A DNA stretch of 64,000 nucleotides from Klebsiella spallanzanii (lineage in GTDB: Bacteria > Pseudomonadota > Gammaproteobacteria > Enterobacterales > Enterobacteriaceae): NCBI RefSeq assembly GCF_902158555.1, contig NZ_CABGGS010000023.1:124001-188000 (forward strand), written 5' to 3'. Positions 54,871 to 64,000 of this stretch are shown one piece after another. The stretch's first letter is position 1; every line of letters begins with the position of its first letter. Below the pieces are notes generated by a model. It searched no databases, was not told the DNA's origin, and saw only the letters and a list, made by a program, of their open reading frames with translations. The position numbers and the translations under genes are program-made.

Positions 54871-54914
54871 AACCCTACCTTACTTGTGACTGATATTAAA
54901 AAGAACCCGTGAAC

Positions 54915-55172
54915 TTACTCGAGTTCAGCCATCAGTTTAACCAGATGCTCAACTGCTTTTTGCTCGTCTTCGCCTTCGGCTGAGAGAGTCACAACGGTAC
55001 CCTGGGTCAGGCCCAGAGTCTGCAGTTTGAACAGGCTTTTGGCGCTGGCGCTTTTGCCGTTGGAGGTTACAGTGATCTCAGAAGTGAAGCCTTTTGCTTC
55101 TTTAACAAACTGAGCAGCAGGGCGGGTGTGCAGACCGTTCGGAGCGGTAATAGTAACTTCTTGCTGGAACAT
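54915..55172 (-). CDS. ptsH: PtsH, phosphocarrier protein HPr
   Basis: An 85-residue HPr. The phosphorylated residue is His15 in [14 protein letters not shown]; the Ser46 region is [19 protein letters not shown]. Identical in length to E. coli HPr. First gene of the pts operon. Confidence 0.98.
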   Translation of the reverse strand: MFQQEVTITAPNGLHTRPAAQFVKEAKGFTSEITVTSNGKSASAKSLFKLQTLGLTQGTVVTLSAEGEDEQKAVEHLVKLMAELE

Positions 55173-55340
55173 TATATTTCCCCAACTTATAGGTTTAGTG
55201 TTGTGGAACTAAAGTTTAGCCTAACGGCCAAACTTTAGCCTGTATCGTTAGCGCCGGCATCACGTGTCCGGCTCCGGCACCAGCAGCGGAGAATTGCTGT
55301 GGAAACCTTCAGGCCGTTAACGTCTACCACGTCATTAAAC

Positions 55341-55370
55341 ATTATGCCGCTAAAGGAAGACTTGAACCAA
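55341..55370 (-). promoter_or_regulatory. ptsH upstream promoter
   Basis: On the minus strand TTGGTT (55370-55365) and CATAAT (55346-55341) are 18 bp apart, about 170 bp upstream of ptsH. The surrounding sequence is closely like the ptsH upstream promoter of E. coli. The 381-bp ptsH-cysK gap holds further promoter sequence nearer ptsH; no gene was seen in it. Confidence 0.65.
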
Positions 55371-55503
55371 ATCATAAAATCGATTCAGCTTATGGAAATC
55401 CAAATCGGAATAATTTCGCGCATCGAAATAAATGTGCTGGTTAAATACCAGACCCAACGAAGTGAATCAATGCCAGGAGGGGTAAAACTTTGACGTGCGC
55501 CAC

Positions 55504-55531
55504 AAAAAAGCACCTGAAAAGGTGCTTTTTT
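55504..55531. terminator. Terminator after cysK
   Basis: AAAAAAGCACCT (from 55504) pairs with AGGTGCTTTTTT around GAAA. With A and T tracts on both sides it can act in either direction; on the minus strand it ends cysK before the pts promoters. Confidence 0.9.
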
Positions 55532-55553
55532 ACACGATATTAACAAGCTGGCA

Positions 55554-56525
55554 TTACTGTTGCAGTTCTTTCTCTGTGAAGAGATCGGCAAACAATGCTG
55601 TGCTTAAATAGCGCTCACCTGAAGAGGGTAGGATAACCACAATATTCTTATTGGTAAAGGATTCATCTTCCTGCAGCTTGAGTGCAGCAGCAACGGCTGC
55701 GCCGGAAGAGATGCCGGCCAGAATACCTTCTTCTTCCATCAGGCGACGTGCGGTAGAAATTGCTTCTTCGTTAGTGATAGCAACCACTTTATCAACCAGT
55801 TTCAAATCCAGGTTGCCAGGAATAAAGCCTGCGCCAATCCCCTGGATTTTGTGTGGGCCGGGTTTCAGCTCTTCACCTGCCAGCGCCTGAGCGATAACCG
55901 GTGAGTCGGTAGGTTCAACAGCAACGGTAATCAGATCTTTTTTGCCTTTAGTGCCTTTGATGTAGCGGCTCACGCCGGTCAACGTACCGCCAGTACCAAC
56001 GCCAGAAATAAATACGTCGACCTGACCATCGGTATCTTCCCAGATTTCCGGGCCGGTGGTTTTTTCATGAATCTCTGGGTTCGCCGGATTGCTGAACTGC
56101 TGCAGCAGGAGGAATTTTTCCGGATTGCCTGCGACAATTTCCTCGGCTTTCTGGATTGCGCCTTTCATACCTTTCGCGCCTTCAGTTAACACCAGATTGG
56201 CGCCCAGGGCCTTCAGTAACTTACGACGTTCGATGCTCATGGTCTCCGGCATCGTTAACGTCAGTTTATAGCCGCGTGCCGCTGCGACGTAGGCAAGGGC
56301 AATACCGGTGTTACCGCTGGTCGGTTCTACCAGCTCAACGCCGGGTTTTAGCACGCCGCGTTTCTCGGCATCCCAAATCATATTGGCACCGATACGGCAT
56401 TTTACGCTAAAGCTCGGGTTACGAGATTCTACCTTTGCCAGGATGCGTCCGTTACCGATGCGGTTCAGTCGTACCAGCGGCGTGTGACCGATAGTCAGGG
56501 AGTTATCTTCAAAAATCTTACTCAT
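55554..56525 (-). CDS. cysK: CysK, O-acetylserine sulfhydrylase A
   Basis: A 323-residue PLP enzyme, the main cysteine synthase. PLP lysine is Lys42 in [27 protein letters not shown] (about 69-82) binds substrate and phosphate; [12 protein letters not shown] is the CysK-type loop. Same length as E. coli CysK. Single-gene unit between cysZ and ptsH. Confidence 0.98.
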   Translation of the reverse strand: MSKIFEDNSLTIGHTPLVRLNRIGNGRILAKVESRNPSFSVKCRIGANMIWDAEKRGVLKPGVELVEPTSGNTGIALAYVAAARGYKLTLTMPETMSIERRKLLKALGANLVLTEGAKGMKGAIQKAEEIVAGNPEKFLLLQQFSNPANPEIHEKTTGPEIWEDTDGQVDVFISGVGTGGTLTGVSRYIKGTKGKKDLITVAVEPTDSPVIAQALAGEELKPGPHKIQGIGAGFIPGNLDLKLVDKVVAITNEEAISTARRLMEEEGILAGISSGAAVAAALKLQEDESFTNKNIVVILPSSGERYLSTALFADLFTEKELQQ

Positions 56526-56565
56526 GGCCCGTCCTTAACTGTATGAAATTTGGGAGTACGGCTCC

Positions 56566-56600
56566 AGCATACCCGCTTAAAGAATATGCGGAAGTAAGGA
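56566..56600 (-). promoter_or_regulatory. cysK promoter region
   Basis: On the minus strand, TATGCT (56571-56566) is a -10 element, about 40 bp before the cysK ATG. Upstream, from 56634 to 56580, the sequence closely matches the E. coli cysK promoter/CysB region (for example ATATAGATATGCTAAATCCT). The -35 box is poor, as expected for a CysB-activated promoter. Confidence 0.6.
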
Positions 56601-56684
56601 TTTAGCATATCTATATTCGGAAGAGAAATAATGGTAAGCCAGAAGTAATAAGGAGTGGCATAAGCCACTCCGAAAGAGATGAAG

Positions 56685-57446
56685 TTACTTCCACATCGCA
56701 TGTTTATCGCGATAGCAATCGACCCACATCGCCGTTGCGCCGCAAATGGCGACTGGCAGGATAACCAGGTTAAGCACCGGGATCATCGTGAACAGGCTGG
56801 TCAGGGCACCAAACTGCATATTGGTGACTTTGCGGGTTCTCAGAGCCTGACGCATGGTTTTAAACGGCACTTTATGGTTATCAAAAGGGTAGTCGCAGTA
56901 CTGAATCGCCAGCATCCAGGCGCTGAACAGGAACCACAGCACGGGGGCAACGGTCTGGCCGATACCGGGGATAAAATAGAGAAGCAAAAGTACAATGGCC
57001 CGCGGGAGGTACCAGGCAAATTTTTGCCACTCACGTTTCATGATGCGCGGCACGTCTTTCACTATGCCGAAAACACCAACATCCGGAGGCGTGGCGCCAG
57101 TCAGGCGCGCTTCGAGCTGTTCGGCCAGCAGGCCGCTAAAGGGGGCGGCAATCCAGTTGGCAATAGTTGAGAAGAAATAGCCAAAGACCAACAGAATGGA
57201 AATCACCACGATTGGCCATAGCAGATAGTTAAGCCACTGCAGCCATTCAGGCACATGGCTCATAAAAGAAGGGATCCAGCTGTCGAGGCGAGTGAACAAC
57301 CACCAGAATGCCCCTCCCATCAGAACAATGTTGACGAGTAAAGGGAGGAATACATATCGACGGAGCCCCGGCAACCCGATCAGTTTCCAGCCCTGCGAAA
57401 AATAGTAGACGCCACTACGCGGGGTCGTTACGGATGATGAAACCAT
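56685..57446 (-). CDS. cysZ: CysZ, sulfate permease
   Basis: A 253-residue inner-membrane sulfate transporter. Membrane-associated stretches lie near 27-50, 68-95, 145-175 and 205-230. [20 protein letters not shown] and [15 protein letters not shown] are family signatures. ATG at 57446 gives [16 protein letters not shown], the family start; an in-frame extension to 57473 is unlikely. In the same direction as cysK and 159 bp upstream of it. Confidence 0.95.
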   Translation of the reverse strand: MVSSSVTTPRSGVYYFSQGWKLIGLPGLRRYVFLPLLVNIVLMGGAFWWLFTRLDSWIPSFMSHVPEWLQWLNYLLWPIVVISILLVFGYFFSTIANWIAAPFSGLLAEQLEARLTGATPPDVGVFGIVKDVPRIMKREWQKFAWYLPRAIVLLLLYFIPGIGQTVAPVLWFLFSAWMLAIQYCDYPFDNHKVPFKTMRQALRTRKVTNMQFGALTSLFTMIPVLNLVILPVAICGATAMWVDCYRDKHAMWK

Positions 57447-57676
57447 AGTCAGGTAATGCTCCTTTTTTGACATCCAGACTGAATGCCGGGCTATTTTATC
57501 GGGTTAGCGGACAATAACCAGTTAGGAAATGTTCGAAAAAACAGCAAAAAGCACGATTTAGTTCATCTTTATGTAGTGAAAGCCCCAGACGCACTTGCAC
57601 TTGATGTAATCGACAAATACTCTTAGTGAGTAAATGTTTGCCGTGGTGGCAAGGTGTTAGAACAACAGAGAATATA

Positions 57677-58684
57677 ATGATGCAGGATTTGCGTCTGATA
57701 TTAATCATTGTTGGCGCGATCGCCATAATCGCTTTACTGGTGCATGGTTTTTGGACCAGCCGTAAAGAGCGTTCCTCGATGTTCCGCGATCGCCCACTAA
57801 AACGTATGAAGTCTCGCGACGATGAAGCGTCGGAAGGCGATGACTTTGATGACGATGTTGAAGGCGTTGGTGAAGTCCGGGTTCATCGGACCAATCATGC
57901 GCCGAATGGCGTTAATGGGGAGCATGAAGCACCTCATCAGGCGCCGCAACACCAGTATCAGCCTCCTTATGAGCGTCAGGCGCAACCGCAGCCTGTGCGT
58001 CAGGAAGAGCCTGTTCGTGCGCCGCATCAGCAGCCTGTTCACACTCAGGCTCCGGTTCAGCAACCGCATCATGCCGCGCCGATACAGCAACCGGTGCCGC
58101 CGCAACAACCACCGCAGCCTCAGCAACCCGCTCAGCATGTGCAGCAGCCAGTTCAGCATGCACAGCAGCCAGTTCAACAACCCGCTTCGGCTCCGCAGCC
58201 GCAGCCGGCTCCTGAGCCTCAGGCACCTGAACCGCAGCAGGCAGCGCCGCAACCTAAAGAGCGTAAAGAGACGGTTATTGTGATGAACGTTGCTGCGCAC
58301 CATGGCTCACAGCTCAATGGCGAGCTGTTAATCAACAGTATCCAGCAGGCGGGCTTCAAATTTGGTGATATGAATATCTTCCATCGCCACCTCAGCCCGG
58401 ACGGCAGCGGCCAGGTACTCTTCAGCCTGGCGAATATGGTTAAACCCGGCACCTTCAATCCGGACAGCATGGCGGATATGATGACGCCAGGGGTGACTAT
58501 TTTTATGCAGGTCCCGTCCTTTGGCGATGAACTGCAAAACTTTAAGCTGATGCTGCAATCCGCGCAGTACATCGCCGATGAAGTCGGCGGCGTGGTGCTG
58601 GACGACCAGCGTCGTATGATGACGCCGCAAAAATTGCGTGAATACCAGGACCGCATTCGTGAAGTGAAAGAGGCTAACGCCTGA
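57677..58684 (+). CDS. zipA: ZipA, FtsZ-anchoring cell division protein
   Basis: A 335-residue essential division protein. One N-terminal membrane segment (about 6-26, [20 protein letters not shown]), a charged patch (28-70), a proline/glutamine-rich linker (about 85-190) and the C-terminal FtsZ-binding domain (about 195-328, [19 protein letters not shown] onward) are present. ATG at 57677 is chosen; it is followed by another ATG. The linker is rich in QQP repeats and differs in length from E. coli's. Divergent from cysZ. Confidence 0.95.
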   Translation: MMQDLRLILIIVGAIAIIALLVHGFWTSRKERSSMFRDRPLKRMKSRDDEASEGDDFDDDVEGVGEVRVHRTNHAPNGVNGEHEAPHQAPQHQYQPPYERQAQPQPVRQEEPVRAPHQQPVHTQAPVQQPHHAAPIQQPVPPQQPPQPQQPAQHVQQPVQHAQQPVQQPASAPQPQPAPEPQAPEPQQAAPQPKERKETVIVMNVAAHHGSQLNGELLINSIQQAGFKFGDMNIFHRHLSPDGSGQVLFSLANMVKPGTFNPDSMADMMTPGVTIFMQVPSFGDELQNFKLMLQSAQYIADEVGGVVLDDQRRMMTPQKLREYQDRIREVKEANA

Positions 58685-58716
58685 TTCATCTTCTTGCGTT
58701 TCATCTAATTATCCTG

Positions 58717-58742
58717 AACCCCCGCCCGTCGGGGGTTTTTTA
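58717..58742 (+). terminator. Terminator after zipA
   Basis: AACCCCCG and CGGGGGTT flank CCCGT, followed by TTTTTTA. Only 17 bp separate it from ligA, so ligA probably has its own promoter in or before it. Confidence 0.88.
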
Positions 58743-58749
58743 TCATTGA

Positions 58750-60990
<2,241 letters not shown>

Positions 60991-60994
<4 letters not shown>

Positions 60995-61989
60995 GCTTTG
61001 GAGGCGCGGGTTTTTTCTTGCGCCTGTAACGCGTCGGCCTGGCGTTTGTAGCGCCGAGCCAGAACCGCACACACCATGAGCTGAATCTGATGGAAGATCA
61101 TCAGCGGCAGCACCATGATCCCCAGTATTGAGGTCGGGAAGAGAATGTTGGCCATCGGAATTCCGTTTGCCAGACTCTTTTTCGATCCGCAGAAGACAAT
61201 CGTAATCTCATCCGCTTTATTGAACCCGCACTTGCGCGCCACAAAGACGTTAATCGCAATAACAATCGCCAGCAGCACAAGGCTGACAACGACGATAAAC
61301 AGCAGCGAACCGACACCGACTTTGTGCCATATGCCGTTAACGACCGCTTCGCTGAACGCTGAGTAAACTACCAGCAGGATAGAGGTCTGGTCGGTTTTAG
61401 AGATCCATTTTTTACGTTTCGCCACCCAATCGCCAATCCACGGACGAGAAAGGTGCCCCAGCACAAACGGCAATAGAAGCTGCAGCATGATCTTGCCAAC
61501 CTGCTCCAGACTCCCGCCTGCGCCGTGCAGATTCATCAGCAGGCCGACCAGCAATGGCGAAATAAAAATACCCAACAGGCTTGATGCCGAAGCCGAACAT
61601 ACCGCCGCCGCTACGTTGCCGCCCGCCAGCGAAGTAAACGCGATTGCGGACTGGACGGTGGCGGGCAGAATGCAGAGGTAAATAAAGCCGGTGTACAGCG
61701 CCGGATCGACGTTAATGGGCGCCCACCAGGCGAACAGCACGCCAAGAACGGGAAAGACGATAAAGGTGCTGCACATTACCCAAAGATGCAAACGCCAGTG
61801 GCTTCCCCCGGCAACGATGGCCTCACGAGAAAGTTTTGCGCCGTGCATAAAGAACAGCAGGGCGATGGCAGCGGTGGTTAGATGCTCAAAGAAGGGGACA
61901 AATGCGCCGCGAGCGGGAAAAAAAGAAGCCAGCAGGACGACGGTGACTAAGGTCAGAGTAAATGGATCAAGAATGCGGAAAAATTTCAT
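60991..61989 (-). CDS. yfeH: YfeH, SBF/bile-acid:sodium symporter-like protein
   Basis: A 332-residue inner-membrane protein with about 9-10 hydrophobic segments, of the SBF-like (BASS, SLC10A7-type) family. The stretch CGSKKSLANGIPMANILFP near 265-285 is characteristic of this subfamily. Substrate unknown. Divergent from the LysR gene yfeR, with a shared 89-bp promoter region. Confidence 0.92.
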
Positions 61990-62038
61990 AAACGCTCCTG
62001 AAAATCGATGCCGCTATTGTGCTTTCTTTAGTTTGAGA

Positions 62039-62055
62039 AATAAAATCGATTTATT
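62039..62055. promoter_or_regulatory. LysR-type operator in the yfeH/yfeR gap
   Basis: AATAAA (62039-62044), ATCGA, TTTATT (62050-62055) is an exact interrupted palindrome and contains T-N11-A (T62041, A62053), the LysR-type box. It lies 24 bp before the yfeR start. YfeR probably binds here to control itself and yfeH. Confidence 0.6.
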
Positions 62056-62078
62056 GCATCTATTCATGAAAAAAAGAG

Positions 62079-63005
62079 ATGAATTACTCGCTACGTCAGT
62101 TGAAGGTGTTTGTGACCGTTGCTCGGGTCAAAAGTTTTAGCCGGGCAGGAGAGAGTATTGGCCTTAGCCAGTCGGCGGTGAGCCATAGCGTTAAAGAGCT
62201 GGAACACCAAACCGGCGTGCGTTTGCTTGACCGGACGACGCGGGAAGTCGTGCTCACGGAAGCCGGACAGCAGCTGGCGGCCAGGCTTGAGCGCCTGCTG
62301 GACGAATTGAACAGCACGTTGCTTGAAGCAGGACGCGTCGGGCAGCAGCTTATGGGAACCGTTCGGGTGGCGGCAAGTCAGACCATTTCTGCTCACCTTA
62401 TCCCCCAGTGCATTGCCTACAGCAACTGGCGCTATCCGGATATCGACTTCGTTCTGCACGATCGCCCTCAACGGTGGGTACTGGAGAGTATCCGCCAGGG
62501 GGAAGTGGATTTCGGTATTGTTATCGATCCCGGAGCCGCTACCGATTTACAGTGTGAGACGGTTCTTGCTGAGCCTTTTCTGCTGCTTTGTCGTGGCGAT
62601 CATCCTTTTGCCAGACAGGACTCGGTGAGCTGGCAGGAGCTACAGCATCAGCGGCTGGTGTTACAGGATTATGCTTCTGGCAGCCGTCCGCTTATTGATG
62701 CTGCGCTTTCGGGGTTTTCCGTTTCTGCCAATATTGTGCAGGAAATAGGCCATCCAGCAACGCTATTTCCGATGGTTGAGTCAGGGATAGGTATTAGTAT
62801 CCTGCCTGCATTAGCGCTGCCGCTCCCTCAGGGAAGCCGTCTACAGGTGAAACGGCTTACCCCGGTGGTGGAACGCCAGTTGATGCTGGCACGACGTAAA
62901 AATCGCTCGTTATCTACGGCAGCAGAGGCGCTGTGGGAGGTTGTGCGACATCAAGCCAGGCAATTGACCTCTTTGCGCGAGCATGATCCCTTGTATCAGT
63001 TATGA
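62079..63005 (+). CDS. yfeR: YfeR, LysR-family transcriptional regulator
   Basis: A 308-residue LysR-type regulator. The N-terminal HTH is [32 protein letters not shown] (residues about 11-42, here described by its ends), and a substrate-binding domain spans about 90-295. In Salmonella, YfeR controls yfeH in response to osmolarity. Starts near a purine-rich AAAAAGAG stretch. Confidence 0.92.
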   Translation: MNYSLRQLKVFVTVARVKSFSRAGESIGLSQSAVSHSVKELEHQTGVRLLDRTTREVVLTEAGQQLAARLERLLDELNSTLLEAGRVGQQLMGTVRVAASQTISAHLIPQCIAYSNWRYPDIDFVLHDRPQRWVLESIRQGEVDFGIVIDPGAATDLQCETVLAEPFLLLCRGDHPFARQDSVSWQELQHQRLVLQDYASGSRPLIDAALSGFSVSANIVQEIGHPATLFPMVESGIGISILPALALPLPQGSRLQVKRLTPVVERQLMLARRKNRSLSTAAEALWEVVRHQARQLTSLREHDPLYQL

Positions 63006-63126
63006 ATCAATAGTTTTTTGATATTGAACGTCCGGGAAAACTGTATTGGTAATCGATTGCGTACCGTCGTTATAACAGCATGGTACCCATTCAATTTATC
63101 CATTCTTCAGTTTTTAAGGACATCTT

Positions 63127-63960
63127 ATGAGTCACTCTCTTTTCTCACAGAACCCCTGGTATAGCGCAGATATTATTCGCGGCTATAAGCCTGACTTCAC
63201 GCCACGAGTCGCCTTTATTCTTGGTTCTGGCCTTGGGGCGTTAGCGGAACAAATTGAAGATGCAGTAGCGATTTCATACGAGAAGTTGCCAGGCTTCCCG
63301 GTCAGTACTGTGCATGGCCATGCGGGGGAGCTGGTACTTGGAAATCTAGCCGGCGTTCCCGTAGCCTGTATGAAAGGGCGCGGCCACTTCTATGAAGGAC
63401 GGGGAATGACCGTGATGACCGACGCCATCCGGACGCTAAAGCTGTTGGGATGTGAACTGCTGTTTTGCACTAACGCGGCCGGGTCTTTACGCCCTGAGGT
63501 TGGCCCGGGGAGCCTGGTGGCGCTAAGCGATCATATTAATACCATGCCGGGTACGCCAATGGTTGGTCTGAATGATGAACGCTTCGGCGAACGCTTCTTT
63601 TCTCTGGCGAATGCCTATGATGCGGATTATCGAGCCGTACTGCAGACCGTTGCGAAAGAAGGGGGCTTTCCGCTTACTGAGGGCGTGTTTGTTTCTTATC
63701 CCGGGCCGAACTTTGAAACGGCAGCGGAGATTCGCATGATGCAGATTATCGGCGGTGATGTGGTAGGAATGTCCGTAGTACCGGAGGTGATTACCGCCCG
63801 CCATTGTGGGCTTAAAGTGGTGGCTGTTTCCGCCATCACCAATCTGGCTGAAGGGCTCGGTGATGTGAAATTATCTCACGCGCAAACCCTGGCTGCGGCC
63901 GAACTCTCCCGACAGAATTTTATCAACCTGATCTGCGGCTTCTTACGCAAACTGGCCTGA
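63127..63960 (+). CDS. xapA: XapA, xanthosine phosphorylase (purine nucleoside phosphorylase II)
   Basis: A 277-residue PNP-family enzyme that cleaves xanthosine, inosine and guanosine with phosphate. Conserved elements: FILGSGLGALAEQIE (phosphate loop, about 31-45), VHGHAGELVLG (about 60-70), CTNAAGSLRPEVGPGSLV and EGVFVSYPGPNFETAAEIRM. Length equals E. coli XapA. The following terminator suggests xapB is not directly co-transcribed, but the window ends here. Confidence 0.95.
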   Translation: MSHSLFSQNPWYSADIIRGYKPDFTPRVAFILGSGLGALAEQIEDAVAISYEKLPGFPVSTVHGHAGELVLGNLAGVPVACMKGRGHFYEGRGMTVMTDAIRTLKLLGCELLFCTNAAGSLRPEVGPGSLVALSDHINTMPGTPMVGLNDERFGERFFSLANAYDADYRAVLQTVAKEGGFPLTEGVFVSYPGPNFETAAEIRMMQIIGGDVVGMSVVPEVITARHCGLKVVAVSAITNLAEGLGDVKLSHAQTLAAAELSRQNFINLICGFLRKLA

Positions 63961-63976
63961 ACAAATAATAAAAATT

Positions 63977-63994
63977 GACCCCGCTCGCGGGGTC
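63977..63994 (+). terminator. Terminator after xapA
   Basis: GACCCCGC (63977-63984) pairs exactly with GCGGGGTC (63987-63994) over a two-base spacer, followed by TTACTT. The left side has an A-rich tract, so it may also serve a convergent gene beyond the window. Confidence 0.75.
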
Positions 63995-64000
63995 TTACTT

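Noticed and set aside
55299-55493. 64-codon open frame on the + strand between ptsH and cysK
   Set aside because: It runs through the conserved pts promoter on the opposite strand, and that conservation explains the open frame. No ribosome site was seen.
57797-58303. Arg/Leu-rich 168-codon frame antisense to the zipA linker
   Set aside because: A low-complexity artefact of the proline/glutamine repeat region read backwards.

Overview
The window is a stretch of chromosome from a member of the Enterobacteriaceae. Nearly every protein reads as a close relative of an Escherichia coli or Salmonella protein, and the order matches the E. coli bepA-perM to xapA interval. GC-rich coding sequence, REP elements of the GTAGCCCGG type, a complete eut operon, and ptsJ-yfeJ beside pdxK (a Salmonella-like arrangement that K-12 lacks) point to a Klebsiella, Raoultella, Enterobacter or Citrobacter type genome. 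The genus cannot be fixed by reading alone. No prophage, insertion sequence, CRISPR array, rRNA or tRNA gene was seen.

Layout. 1-9.5 kb is housekeeping: the 5' end of bepA, perM, bcp-gcvR, dapA-bamC (lysine/peptidoglycan precursor synthesis and outer-membrane assembly), purC behind a clear PurR operator, ypfJ-tmcA (tRNA acetylation) and ypfH. 9.2-17.7 kb holds ypfN, dapE-yffB, the 19-residue ypfM, the efflux pump acrD, the redox protein aegA, and nudK. narQ, which in E. coli sits between acrD and aegA, is absent. 17.7-23.4 kb holds ypfG, tktB and maeB; talA is missing between tktB and maeB.

23.4-38.4 kb is a complete 17-gene ethanolamine utilisation cluster, eutSPQTDMNEJGHABCLKR. EutH imports ethanolamine. 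EutBC splits it to acetaldehyde and ammonia with adenosylcobalamin made by EutT, and EutA reactivates the lyase. EutE and EutG convert acetaldehyde to acetyl-CoA and ethanol, and EutD makes acetyl phosphate. EutS, M, N, L and K build the protein shell, and EutR activates transcription. A CRP-like site lies upstream of eutS, a REP pair splits eutG from eutH, and hairpins bracket eutM.

38.4-43.4 kb carries amiA-hemF, ypeA-yfeZ, yfeY, yfeX and a small DUF559 (Vsr-like fold) gene whose stop codon lies inside a composite palindromic repeat. The murR-murQP-yfeW block and ucpA, found between yfeX and cysP in E. coli, are absent here. 43.5-48.5 kb is the sulfate/thiosulfate operon cysPUWA and cysM. 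48.4-52.6 kb holds an NTF2-like gene, yfeK, and a vitamin B6 salvage module: ptsJ-yfeJ divergent from pdxK plus a translationally coupled 79-residue protein. 52.6-64 kb contains crr-ptsI-ptsH, cysK, cysZ, zipA, ligA-ypeB, yfeH/yfeR and xapA.

Most of the window is well-described core genome. The items most worth a second look are the DUF559 gene merged with its repeat, the unexplained partners of the B6 module (the 79-residue protein and YfeJ), the maeB leader with mutually exclusive stems, and the hairpins around eutM.
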